From Pseudopyrenochaeta lycopersici (Eukaryota; Ascomycota; Dothideomycetes; Pleosporales; Pseudopyrenochaetaceae): a stretch of DNA of 64,000 nucleotides. Shown here piece by piece: positions 44,915 to 55,110 of this stretch; the stretch's first letter is position 1, and the number at the start of each line of letters is the position of its first letter. The stretch spans positions 1 through 64,000 of the forward strand of contig NHZP01000096.1 in the NCBI GenBank assembly GCA_003313425.1, in the 5' to 3' direction. The position numbers were made by a program, and so were the translations under genes. The notes under the pieces were generated by a model. It made no database searches. It was not told the origin of the DNA and saw nothing but the letters and a program-made list of their open reading frames with translations.

Positions 44915-47900
44915 CAGTGTTCGAAATGGATGGAGGAGGATCCTCCACCTCCATATCCATAAATCCATGGAGGTTTGGATGGATTGCCAAGCTCATTGGG
45001 TCCACCCATATGACACGCCCAATGTTTACAATCTACATAATGAAAACCTTAAATAAACAGTGAATATCAAGTAAAGAGCTAAGGTCACATGAACTCGTTT
45101 GGTTAAGCTAGATATGATGGATTTTGAATGGCTATCTAATTGCTAACCTGGCTGCTATTGTCGGAGTAGAGAGACTCTTTAAAGAGGACTATCTCATCGC
45201 GAGGATCCAGCTCTAGTTGAAATGGGAGATCGTCACCGCTGTTATTAAAGATATTGGCCATCTGACTGCCACGAAGCTCCTGAGTGTGCTCTCCTATCTC
45301 TACCAACCCATTTCTCCCCCAGTTAGCGAGGCAAATAGAGGCTTCTACTGAGTCCTCTCTTAGGCGAGCTCTACGCGGGGAGATCATGTTGCCGGCCAAG
45401 CTGAAGATCCTCTCTGCCTCACTGCTCATGGCCGGGATAGAGAGGATATCAATCGCCATCCGCGAGAGGCGCGGGTACTGAGCTTTGATGGAAGGCCTCA
45501 TCCAGAATTCAAAGGGCGCTAAGGTAGAGTTGTGCTCGAGGCGATCAGCAAGATAGCTATCGAGCTCACTCTCAATCATAGGTGCAAGGGAGATCTTTCG
45601 AGTCTCCTCAAGAGCTTCATCAATTTGACGAAACTTTGGTTTCTTGCGTCGTCGTCGGTTGCCGGATATCTCTGAGAGAGCCTCCTGGGATGAGATTAAT
45701 GGCCCAGAGATTAGTAGTTCCTCATACTCCTTTTGGTATAGCTCTTTGACGAGAGCAACACCGCTCTGAGCGTCTTCAAGGCCCCATTCTCGCTCCAAAT
45801 ATTGCCGCTTAAGGCGAGGATTAAGGAGGATCGCCGCTGTGTAGGCGGGCGTGCGGTCGGTGATTCTATAGTAGTAACTTGCTTTCTGCCAAGCCTGCTC
45901 AATTGCCACCCAGACTGGCTGATCAGGGGGATATTCAGCGTAATGGAGCTTCAGTTTCTCGAGATTCTCAAGGAGGATCTTCAGGACAGGTACAACGTCT
46001 GCGAATCCACTTGCAGAGGCCTCGTTTGGCCTACTTTCAAGCTTCTTAGTTCCGTCTTTAAAGGGCTCGAGTAGCTCTGCAATCTCTGCAATAATCGCCC
46101 AGTCGTCAGGCTTCATACGATTCTGGAGAATGATCCTCGTCACTGAGTCCTCAGGCCGCTCAGAGAGGGGTTTTTCGACCCGCTCTTTTACCAGATATTT
46201 AAGACGGAGTGTCTCAAGGTCTAGGAAGTGCTCAATTGCTCTACGGAGCCTTAGGGCGCGTACTATCATGTCGTAGGTTGAATTCCATCGAGTCGAGTTA
46301 TTCATAATAAGGCTAAGAATCTGGGGATCGCCAGAAGCATTTGGGTGACTCTCTTCCCATATAGTCTTTTGGGCGTTATTGAACCGTTGAAGTCGTCCTG
46401 GAGACCTTCGAATCCATCGAACAATAGTCGCGAGATGGCCAATTGGGCCCTTCTTTCGCCATGCGGTAACCTCATATTTTAGGTTATTAATATTAGCGAC
46501 AACGTTCTCAAACATCTCGTAGTCTGCTCCCCAGAGGACCTCTTTGGCGACAATATTAATTATATGGCCAGAACAACGGAGGCGGCGCCAGCGAGGATTC
46601 AAGCAGAGCTCCTTGCAAATAAGCTCTACTGCCTTATCGTTATTTGTGGCGTTATCTAGTACAAAGTAACCAATCCTCTCTTGAATCCCGTAGTCGTTGA
46701 TAACTCTTAGAACGTCAGTGCAGAGCTCTTTTCCACCATGAGTATCAGCTAACTCTGTAAGAGCTAAAAGAGCTGATTGGCACTTGCCATCTTTGTCAAC
46801 CCAGTGAGCGACAACACCATTAAGAGCCTTTATCCTTCGGGAAGTCCAGACGTCAAAGGACAGGTGGATTTGGCTGCAAGAGCTTGTAAGAAGCTTCCTA
46901 ATATCCGCCTTATGCTGCTTAAACTCTTGCATAACCCACCTCTGGACTGTGCGATCAGTTGGCAATCTTGATCGATTCGAAAAGGGCGTTAGGCGAGAGA
47001 GTAGTGTTCGAAAATAGGGGCTCTGAAGCTTATAGAAGGGGATGTTGTCGAAAACCACCCATCTTAGGAGGTCCTTGTTAGAGATATCTTGATTAAATAA
47101 CTGGGTGAGCTCGTTCAGGATCCGGCGCTGCACAGGGTCGTTTCTATCTAGCCTATCTAGGAGAGTTTCGTCGTCAAATTGGGCGTCGTGAGGAAGGTCT
47201 TTCTCTATCTCGAAGGTCGTATGATGGAGGTTTCTAAAGTGATCTCGGGCACTGCAGCGGCCTTTGGTGATATTAAGCTTGCAGGTTGACCTCCGGCCAA
47301 TCGTATAACACGTATGGCATAAGAAATAGGTTAGAATAGCCCTCCGGCCATTGCCTTGATCCACTCGAGCCTCGAGAGGCACTCCGTACTTCCACCACCA
47401 TGCGCGAGTCTTGATAGCCTTTGATGGCAGAGTGAGGCCGTCAAGCGCCGGATCATCAAAATCCACCCAGGAGTAGTCGAAAGGCGATTGAAAAACAGGT
47501 CTACTATCCTTATTGGTGCGCTGCAGCCTAGTAGGGACCAGAACGTTCTCAGACTCCAGCTCTGTGAGTGACTCTTCATCCGAGGTCAAGTCAGCTCCAT
47601 CAGATGGTGGTTGTGCAGAGGGCGAAGGGGCGTCAAGGGATGATCGAGTTCGCTTTCTCGACTGGCTAGCAGCCTGATAAGACGATTGCGACCCCTCTGG
47701 CGGCATTTGGTTAGGTACTGGGCGAAATAGAGGTCAGTGAGTGAGGGAATGGAGAGAATCGCTGATGAGATGGATGAGACAACGTAAGAATCACCGCTGA
47801 GCACAGGCCAACTATCCACTTCACTGCGGCGACTATAGCTTCAGTATTCCCAAAAAGGATAGCTGAAACGTCTCTCATACGCCAAGAGGTCCTTCCAAAC

Positions 47901-47969
47901 CTCCATGGCTCTCTGGAAATGGATGGAGGTCCATGGAGGTGGATTTACCTCCATCCGTTTCGAACACTG
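44915..47969 (-). mobile_element. hAT DNA transposon, complete, with 8-bp target duplication
   Basis: The ends are CAGTGTTCGAAATGGATGG (44915 on) and its inverse with one mismatch in 22 bp (47948-47969). TGGTCCTG stands on both sides (44907-44914 and 47970-47977), the 8-bp duplication expected of hAT. Subterminal copies of an ATGGAGGT-type motif lie at both ends. The single transposase gene is uninterrupted. The element seems young: ends, target duplication and frame are all preserved. Confidence 0.95.
45136..47706 (-). CDS. hAT transposase, intact
   Basis: Intronless 856 aa. After a charged N-terminus comes a BED-type zinc-finger-like region (CHTCYTIGRRSTCKLNITKG, then H-x-R-N-L-H-H). The RNase H-like core follows, with SFDVWTSRRIKALNGVVAHW, YFVLDNATNNDKAV and CSGHIINIVAKEVLWG. 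The hAT dimerisation domain near the end is LSRMAIDILSIPAMSSEAER plus IFSLAGNMISPRR. The length is usual for fungal hAT transposases. Catalytic Asp and Glu of the DDE fold are consistent with the D-x-W-T and S-S-E-A-E-R positions. It is probably active as written. Confidence 0.93.
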   Translation of the reverse strand: MPPEGSQSSYQAASQSRKRTRSSLDAPSPSAQPPSDGADLTSDEESLTELESENVLVPTRLQRTNKDSRPVFQSPFDYSWVDFDDPALDGLTLPSKAIKTRAWWWKYGVPLEARVDQGNGRRAILTYFLCHTCYTIGRRSTCKLNITKGRCSARDHFRNLHHTTFEIEKDLPHDAQFDDETLLDRLDRNDPVQRRILNELTQLFNQDISNKDLLRWVVFDNIPFYKLQSPYFRTLLSRLTPFSNRSRLPTDRTVQRWVMQEFKQHKADIRKLLTSSCSQIHLSFDVWTSRRIKALNGVVAHWVDKDGKCQSALLALTELADTHGGKELCTDVLRVINDYGIQERIGYFVLDNATNNDKAVELICKELCLNPRWRRLRCSGHIINIVAKEVLWGADYEMFENVVANINNLKYEVTAWRKKGPIGHLATIVRWIRRSPGRLQRFNNAQKTIWEESHPNASGDPQILSLIMNNSTRWNSTYDMIVRALRLRRAIEHFLDLETLRLKYLVKERVEKPLSERPEDSVTRIILQNRMKPDDWAIIAEIAELLEPFKDGTKKLESRPNEASASGFADVVPVLKILLENLEKLKLHYAEYPPDQPVWVAIEQAWQKASYYYRITDRTPAYTAAILLNPRLKRQYLEREWGLEDAQSGVALVKELYQKEYEELLISGPLISSQEALSEISGNRRRRKKPKFRQIDEALEETRKISLAPMIESELDSYLADRLEHNSTLAPFEFWMRPSIKAQYPRLSRMAIDILSIPAMSSEAERIFSLAGNMISPRRARLREDSVEASICLANWGRNGLVEIGEHTQELRGSQMANIFNNSGDDLPFQLELDPRDEIVLFKESLYSDNSSQVSN

Positions 47970-47977
47970 TGGTCCTG

Positions 47978-48699
47978 TTCAGATTGAGCTGGAGTGGGTT
48001 CATCAATCGCATCTAATAGTTGGAGATAGATTGTAAATTGAAGCGGGTCGGGCCGTGGATGAGACAGGTCACAAAAGGATCAATGCATGTGTCTCGTCCA
48101 CTAACAATATCCTACCTGGGCATATGGTTATAAATGGTAACTGGTTCAGCAGCCGTTAGCGCGCCAAACTCATTCCTAACCAATCAGAGGAGATGCTGTT
48201 ACTAATGATCCCCGTCAGACCGGCTGAAAAGAGCTTTGGTAAGTTAACAGCTGCTGAACCAGTTATCCAAATAACCATTTATCACCACATGCCCACTGTC
48301 GTCTCCACCAACCCGTGGAGAAGGACTGGTCGCCCTTCAACACACCCGACAAGGTCTGAGGAGATTCGCGGCAGAGCTCTCATGCTGTGTTGTTATGGGT
48401 GAAGCGAGTAGGTTGTCGATTGAACGAGGTCCGACTCAGGGAGCTGGACTGGTTATATATAGTTCCCAGTCCCCTGTTCACGTGACCGGCTTCCAACACT
48501 CCCCCTCGGCACCTCAATCGAATTTTATAGGTTATGAACACTGTAGTGTAAAGCCGCAAGCGACAGAGACAGCTGAACGCCAGAAAAGATGATATTTGTA
48601 TTTAAAAAGATATGTTCGGACAAGTTCAGCTAATGCGACTGCATTTGCTCGTGTCTAGTTTACGTTAATAAGCGAGACATGCAACTGCATTACCTATGT
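47978..48699. other. No gene; original upstream flank of the EthD-like gene and an inverted repeat
   Basis: The sequence right of the hAT element continues the 5' flank of the EthD-like gene that the insertion split off. The only other structure seen is the inverted repeat at 48138-48265. Confidence 0.5.
48138..48265. repeat. Short inverted repeat, 21-bp arms (MITE-like or hairpin)
   Basis: TAACTGGTTCAGCAGCCGTTA at 48138-48158 is matched with one mismatch by the inverse at 48245-48265. Similarity extends loosely outward (ATAAATGG and its inverse). It could be a small non-autonomous element; no target duplication was identified. Confidence 0.5.
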
Positions 48700-48920
48700 A
48701 AATATACCTGACCTAACGCATCTAGTTTCGCCATAGAAGTTACACCCTTTGACATGCTCTTGCAAAGGCTAAGAGCCTCTAGCCAGTGGAGATACTTCTT
48801 CCTCAGAAACACATCAACAGCGCCTCTGTCTTGCAGACCAGCGGCGTAGCTTGCCAAGGTCTTGGAAGCTGAGTCGTAGAGGTGATCAATCCAGTAGATA
48901 CACGAGTAGCGCGACGCTGC
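48700..48920 (-). pseudogene. NACHT/WD40-type STAND fragment
   Basis: The minus strand reads AASRYSCIYWIDHLYDSASK, then VDVFLRKKYLHWLEALSLCK, SMSKGV and MAKLDALGQV, the stretch between NACHT and repeats in fungal NWD-type receptors (Y-S-C-x-Y-W-x-D-H-L is the hallmark). No Walker motifs or WD40 units adjoin. It is an isolated fragment. Confidence 0.75.
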
Positions 48921-49099
48921 TAGCGAACCTGCATTTCGTTACATGATCCATTCATCATAATCTTTTGCATGTGATAGGCGATGAACTATCTTTGTTTTCT
49001 GCTTCAGCCGCGCGTATGGCTGGCAGACAGGGAACCAATTGGCCAGCCACGATGCCACAATGGGAGACCTCACATGTGATCCTTGCACTACAGTAATAT

Positions 49100-49620
49100 G
49101 TCTTCAAGCACCTCGGGAGAAACCGAACGTGCACATTCCTATCAACCATTCTGGGTCATTCTTCTGACTATCGCAGGACACTTGATCTCATTTCCGTTAC
49201 CTGAGCGTGGACATCCATACTCCATTGAAAATTTCGGAAAGCCTTCCCAAAGCGTTAACTCCACAAGCCGCAGATTTTCGTAAAGCAGTTGATAGTTCAT
49301 TCCCCTTCCTAGAATATGCTATAAGTAATGTGCTTTATCATGCCAATGCGGCAGAAGGAGGCGGCGTATCCCAGGCACGGTTTCTCGAGAGCTTCCCGCT
49401 CCCTCAATGGGTTCGACTTGGCAACCTATTTGAGAAGCGTGAAATACGCAGGCACTCGCAAGATGTGAGCCTTTAATATGTACTCGGAGAGCACAATATG
49501 CGAAACCTTATCGGAGCACTTCCTCATCCTGTTTCTTGTCTAGAATTCGAAAACGAGCGTTATGGATGTCCTGTTTTTTGCTGCCATGGCGACTGGGAGC
49601 ATCACGTGACCCGACATCCA
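49100..49620 (+). pseudogene. NACHT/ankyrin receptor fragment (linker before the ankyrin repeats)
   Basis: FPFLEYAISNVLYHANAAEG, SFPLPQWVRLGNLFEKREI and RRH, then a TAA, then YVLGEHNMRNLI and CLEFENERYG in the same frame match the linker before ankyrin repeats in fungal NACHT receptors. The TAA at about 49474 lies where a Leu codon is usual. Sequence becomes unrecognisable after about 49620. Confidence 0.65.
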
Positions 49621-49824
49621 ACTAGGGGTGTGTCATAAACTAACAGAAACCTGCCGGGCCGAGAAATATCTGGTTAGACCGGACCATTCTGATCACTGGA
49701 TTAATCTATTATCGGAACTTTATTCTGCTCGAACGGCCGGTTCTGTTGTGAGTTCGACTGTAGTGGTGGATACATTAGTAGGGCTTCTCCCTATATCACG
49801 ATTGTTAGCGAGTCTATATGCAGT

Positions 49825-51222
49825 TTAACTATGTCTCTGCAACTTACTATTTAGATCGCCTTCCAAGATTATATCTTGGGAGTCTTTATCTGCATCCCTT
49901 GAAGGACGGTGTTGTGTATGAGTAGAACGTATGGTGTATCTCTTTGTTCTAATTGAAGTACCGTAACTACTTCTAATGATGTTGGGCATGTGTTTCCGGA
50001 GAAAGGGTTTTCCGGCTGGGAGGCAGGCGCAAACGACAGCCATGTGCACCTCAACCGTCCTAAAAGCCAAGCATCAGAAAAGATTACTACTATCGGGAGG
50101 CAGAAGTTAAAGCCGCATTGCACTTACCCCCACATGCACGTTGAAACAGCTTGCCAGGTAATATCTGTTGTGTCGACCCAATCCAATGTGCGCTTTAATC
50201 TTATAACACTAGTAACCAAAACCCTAATTCGCGTATTAGTGGTTCCTACTACCATACCCTGCAGATGATCATAAAACATACAATCCTCCTGTCATTAACA
50301 CCATCATAACACCAATCTTTTGCCTCTTAGGCAGTCGAAGATTTCGTAAAATTATAACTGGCAGGATAAGCATTACAACATCTGTAGTAGAGTTCATAAC
50401 GCCACTAAATACTGCGATCGTTAACCAGTTAATGCATGAACCACCAAGAATTGTGTGATCCCAGTATTTTTCAAGTGGCCGACAGGCGTATACCCATTCA
50501 AATGATGCGACCAGGCTGTATATAATCACAATTACCATAGTGATGTAGATAACGACCTGGAGGCATCCCCACAGTGTAAATCGAATAAAGAGTGTGAGGA
50601 GGGAGAGCTTTGTGAGCATAATTGAGATGCCGTAAAACATTCCACTCATAGCCCCAAGCTTCAAAATGCGTTAGTCAGTCTACTCTTTAAGTGAAGAGAG
50701 AAGATAGCAGGGGAACTTTGCTTACTTTCATAAAAGTGGGACTAAAAATGAAAACTGGGACATCCCATAGGTGTCGTCCGAGTCCATAATGCGTGCCTGG
50801 AAATATTTAGTCAATTCCCAGTGTCAGTGGGAATATATAAGCTGCCTACTGAGAGAGCCAAGTACTGAATACACCAAAGCGAGAAACTAAATTTAGGTTA
50901 CTTGTTTAGCAAAACATCCCTGTAAATAAATCGAAGTGAGCCTAACCCATGCGGCAGTTAATAAATCCACAAACATTAGCTAAGGTCTTTAATAAGAAGG
51001 GTAGTGTAGCTTACAATCGTCTACCCTTATGTGGCGTGTGATAAAGTGGGCAGTGTAAAACCGTAACCCCGTGAACAGAGTTGAGGTAATCGCAACCACG
51101 ATATGGGTAGTGAGAATAACGTACGCTCTAGATGGCGGACTGGTAAAGTTAGGCGTAATACCTGGAGGAGGAGCTATCACACCAACGGCTTCGTCTCGCT
51201 TTGAAAGAATTGTAGAATACAT
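49825..51222 (-). pseudogene. SAT4-like rhodopsin-domain membrane protein, damaged
   Basis: Exon 1 from ATG 51222 reads helix 1 (AYVILTTHIVVAITSTLF, then GLRFYTAHF and RHIRVDD). After an unclear stretch (50800-51010) come YGLGRHLWDVPVFIF, an intron (about 50660-50727), LGAMSGMFYGISIMLTKLSL and the conserved CRPLEKYWD...CINWLT, and the helices up to MTGG. A one-base shift near 50275 interrupts the frame before VVGTTNTRIRV. A last exon (TVEVHMAVVCACLPAGKPFL and RKHMPNI) ends at 49825. Most of the seven-helix protein is present, but a frame break and a missing or decayed exon 2 suggest a pseudogene. Confidence 0.6.
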
Positions 51223-51786
51223 CAAGCAACAGGTTTAGTGTAGGAGCGGATTAGTTGGTCTTAGGAAATAATATGAGTTGCGTGAAGGAGCAAATGCTGC
51301 TAGAACAGTATGCTTCGGAGTCTGAGAGTAGTTGAGACTCAGCTAGGGTATGGATTTGAACGCGTTCCCCCTAAATGAGCTGACGGTTAGATGTCCTTGG
51401 CATTCCTGGTGGATGACTGTGTTGGAAAAAATGCTTTGGCTGTATTGAGTGCCTTATATAAACCTGTGTATTTTTTTCGGAAGCTTCACGCTAATTGTAA
51501 GCACGGTCCATCGGCCGTGCGAAGCTCAGCCCACTCATGGGTAGAGGCTGTACTCTGACTCAAGCTAGCATTCAGAGTTAGCCAATGGGATCCTGACCCA
51601 AGAAGCGCGGTTCCAGGATCGCCGATGAGGCACTACATTTGGCTGTTAATCCACCTGGGAGACTTCCTCAAATTCCGGTGTCTCATGTTGCAGAAGTATT
51701 CGAAAGGAGACAATAATAGACCTTAGAACTACTAATATTAAAACCCTATAAGACGATTCTGAGCTTCCTTACGCGGAGCCCTTAAC
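51223..51786. other. No gene recognised
   Basis: Contains a short perfect palindrome, GCACGG...CCGTGC, at about 51501-51520. Otherwise nothing specific is seen between the rhodopsin pseudogene and the hAT relic. Confidence 0.4.
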
Positions 51787-52520
51787 ACTAAAAAGCGCAA
51801 GGCTAGGCTAATTGTCTGTACTGACCTATAGGAAGAAAGTTAGGATCTACAGCGGGATAAGCTAGCAAGGAATGCTCATGGGCAGAGAATCTTCTATTGT
51901 AAGAAGTGTAACTTCAAGCAGTCTGCCCACAATCGAATTCGTGAACACCTACTCTCACACGATACCCGCAAAGCTGCGCTGCCATCGGAGAAGAAGGCTG
52001 CAGTTGAAGGCCCCATTGAAGGCCTCTTTAGGAAGCAAAGGGCACGTGAAGAAGGTCGTAATATAGAGCAAGAGAAGCATCTGAAGGCCACTATCGACAA
52101 GGAAGCCTATAACGAGGCTCTCATCCAGCTCATCGCGCGTCGAGGTCTCCCTCTCTCCATCCCTGACTGGGCAGAGATCTACACCCTTATCTACTCTATC
52201 AACTATATGGCCGTCGATATTGTCATGCAAAGCCGATCTCTAGTACCCTAACAACTTGACGATTCCTTCCGCCTCTACTAGTCGGCAATTATGAAGAGGC
52301 TATAAGCTTCTCTCTCGCTTATACACTTCACAGTCAACCTCTGGAGTGCGCTAAATTATAAGAGCCTACGAGCAATAGTTGCTGACTTCGTAGACGCAGT
52401 CACTCGCAAGGTCTAAAAGGCACTACTTTTGCTTAGAGAGCTGCCTGGCACTCACAGTAGAGAGGCTTCAACGCTCATTAGGGTCCATTGCAAATACGAG
52501 ACTACAGTGATTGGAGTGAC
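51787..52520 (+). pseudogene. hAT transposase relic with six Gln-to-stop mutations
   Basis: One continuous frame carries a BED-type finger (YCKKCNFKQSAHNRIREHLL, then H) and the hAT region (GLPLSIPDWAEIYTLIY; HFTVNLWSALNYKSLRAIVA; VTRKV, stop, KALLLLRELPGTHS). In-frame stops are TAG 51829, TAG 51841, TAA 52249, TAG 52279, TAA 52303 and TAA 52414. Each is what C-to-T at CpA makes of a CAG or CAA codon, and no frameshift is needed. That is the RIP signature. The C-terminal dimerisation domain is missing. Confidence 0.85.
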
Positions 52521-53627
52521 GGAAGCTAGATTAATGCACCTGTGAGACGATGCGCTAACAGGCCGGTGTTGTGCATGCATTTCCGACTCTTTGGTAACCA
52601 ACAGGATTCTTGCGGACCCAAATTTTGGTCATTACAAGGTGCGCAACGCGGTCTCAGCTAACTTACGAGCCGGCAAGCCGCGAATAGAGCGGAGCTCTAT
52701 CCCGATAATAAATCGGCTTAATTGCACTGGCAACTCAAATTCCTATCTTCAGTTTCAACATTGTCACGATTCGTGAACAGTTATCCCTCAACTGCGCTTT
52801 GCTCTATATGATGGTTTGGCATTAACATACTCGCTCATTCGCCAAATGAAAATTTTTATAGAGCGTAGTCAGCTTTTCCTTAGGGCTGTCATTTGCGTAG
52901 CTATTCTGCGATGTTTTCAGAAGGGCTTGGCATGACGCAAAAGCAAAGATATGCTTGATTGGGGCGCAAGCAGAAGTCGCCACAGAGAAGTTAATCGATG
53001 GACAAAACCTCGCACGTTCTAGGTGGCGTCTCAGCACGCTAATGCATCAGAATGCCTGCTCCTGAAAGGGACCACATGTGTGGGCGTTGAAACGTCTGTG
53101 CATTTTTTGATCGAGATTCACAGATAAGACCAGAATATTTACTTTTGCTAGAAAGCGTTGTGGCCTGCCAGCGAGGGTGTGGAGAGAGCTATGGTCGGCC
53201 CCTGGGCGGCGAGACCACGGGGATGATTGCTTCCCGCGGACACCGGATGTATCAAATAGCAGCACGCGTAGAATCGCCTCTGCCGTTGCTGATTTGTCTC
53301 CATAGGGTGAATGACCGTTACTTCCTTGAATCATCGGCTGAATAGTCTATAGTAATCTGGTTTCGGAGCTTGAGCGGCAAAAGACCTGCTAGAGCGCAAG
53401 TAATTTTGCTATAGAAAGGAACTCTTAAAAGAGAGCGCCAACAGGGAAAAACCCCTATCATCTATTGGTCACCAAGCGTCCTAGCGATGCAAATTACTCT
53501 CTCTCCCTCTCTCTCTCTGACGCGATTGACGATGAAGAATGTAACATAGCCATGATTCTACCCCCACACTGATGCTTGTGCTTGGCACATGTTTTCCCAA
53601 TACTCCTCAACAATTTATGTACGGAGA
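52521..53627. other. No gene recognised
   Basis: No domain or convincing frame. A short CT-rich simple repeat lies at about 53500-53520. Confidence 0.45.
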
Positions 53628-53841
53628 CTGGGCTGTGCAAGGAGACCATGCAAGCATCGTGCAATTATTCCTAAAGCAGCCATCAATCGACATCAACAAA
53701 GTCGACAAAGGCGGACGCTCAGTCCTATCCTGGGAGGCGGGGGAAGGCACCCTAAGCACTTTGAAGGTCCTACTTCGACACCCCTCCGTTGACTTCAATC
53801 TCAAAGATACCAAAGGACGCTCTCCACTGTTATGGGCTGCA
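53628..53841 (+). pseudogene. Ankyrin segment duplicated from the NACHT/ankyrin pseudogene
   Basis: These 214 bp align without gaps to 4968-5181 (offset 48660). By eye I count 11 differences, about 95% identity. They encode two ankyrin units (WAVQGDHASIVQLFLKQPSI; DKGGRSVLSWEAGEGTLSTL). Similarity stops abruptly at both ends, so only this internal slice was copied. No start or function is expected. Confidence 0.9.
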
Positions 53842-54372
53842 AAAGAGGGGGAACGGAGATAAAGGGCGAGGGCGGCTAGATCAGCGTAGTTGAAGAGAAC
53901 CTTAGAATGGTACACATTAACAACGCGACAGCTTTCGCGTGGAGTCTATCGCTGAGAACAGTCCCTCGTTGATGTCTCTCTGTTTACAGCTATTCCCATT
54001 TCCCTGGGGCTATTCATCACCTTTTCCTCGGAACGCCGAACTTCGCCTTTTGAAACGTGTCCAGACATCCTTCCTCTGCGCATGCAATTCCTCTCACTCT
54101 TTATCCAAATTTTGAAGCTGCATCTGGAGTAATTCGCGTCGCCGGTCGATATCATTCATACGCTTCGTGAGGTCCTGATCTTTGGAAGAGTCTGGTCAAA
54201 AAAGATACAGATTTAGAGATGGAACGGTCGGTTTAGCATGTGGCAATTCAGATGCGGTACACATGCAACTGGTCCCCAGCAATCAATTCACGGTTATGAC
54301 CAGTAACTTCTTAGCCGCTTTAAGGGTATCCGACCCTCGCTGCGACCTTACAATCTATGGCGATTTCATGAA
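53842..54372. other. Coiled-coil-like scrap, otherwise unassigned
   Basis: On the minus strand 54180-53960 reads KDQDLTKRMNDIDRRRELLQ and continues with stops, a charged coiled-coil-like fragment of unknown origin. Nothing else is recognised. Confidence 0.25.
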
Positions 54373-54638
54373 GGATGCGCGAGTCGGCAGCCTGACAAAA
54401 GGAGTAGGATAAAAGCTCCGCCTTAGTTATTGTCTTCTGTAGTTCATTGATCATGCCGCAGAGCAGCATCGTCTTGCCTTTCCCTGGATCACCCTTGATC
54501 CACAGTAGCCGGTTCTACGACCAGTGCTCTTCTCGTACTCCGAGTGTACAGTCTCAAGCCCATTGCTGTATATCCAGGAATGGCAAGGACAAGAATACAG
54601 ATGAGCAGGCCGGGTGAATCCTGATAGAAACCGGCCAT
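54373..54638 (-). pseudogene. Rhodopsin-domain N-terminus abutting a NACHT P-loop fragment
   Basis: From ATG 54638 the minus strand reads a hydrophobic start (LLICILVLAIPGYTAMGLRL) as in SAT4-like proteins. At about 54515 a second frame takes over with NRLLWIKGDPGKGKTMLLCG, INELQKT and LLSYSFCQAADSRI, the Walker A region of NWD-type NACHT domains. The similarity ends near 54373. It is a rearrangement join of two unrelated gene fragments; the NACHT part is secure, the rhodopsin part less so. Confidence 0.55.
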
Positions 54639-55110
54639 GTTAGCTAACAAGCATCTGTAAAACCCGAAATATGGAAACCACAGTGAACAGGCCGATACTT
54701 GTATGGTCAGTCTCTTGCGCGGCATCCTCGGCATGGACACGAATCTAAGGTGGAGTGATATAAGCCAGGGGCAACAATCTAACCGCAAAGGCGTTCCTTC
54801 CTTGGCATAATTGACAGATCCCCGGCGATCACCGTGGAAGTCTATTGCGCCTGCCGTGATTGAGCATGAGCGTTTCTCTCCTTCGCGACAATGGGAACTG
54901 AAACCAAGCCCGCCATTCGGACCCGTGTGGCGTGATCTAAACTTATTCTTAAGGCGGTAAAGCATCCAACCAAGGATACCCTGTCATACTGGCAATCTCT
55001 CTTTGAAGCCGACGGCGATGACCGAGCTTACAGCCAAGACGTTCCAACTCTTCATCGTTAGGCCTCGCTAGGCTATCCCAAGTCGTATAACCATTCTGTT
55101 GTAGTACAGC
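54639..55110. other. No gene recognised; left flank of the second hAT element
   Basis: Nothing coding is supported. AGTACAGC at 55103-55110 is the left target duplication of the next element. Confidence 0.5.

Noticed and set aside
44521..45009. N-terminal extension of the EthD-like protein (MGGPNELGNPSKPPWIYG)
   Set aside because: This extension is translated from the terminal repeat of the hAT element, so it is not native; the ATG at 44907 is the original start.
51501..51520. GCACGG/CCGTGC palindrome as a terminator
   Set aside because: Fungal transcription does not end at GC hairpins of this sort, there is no T-run, and no active gene ends here.
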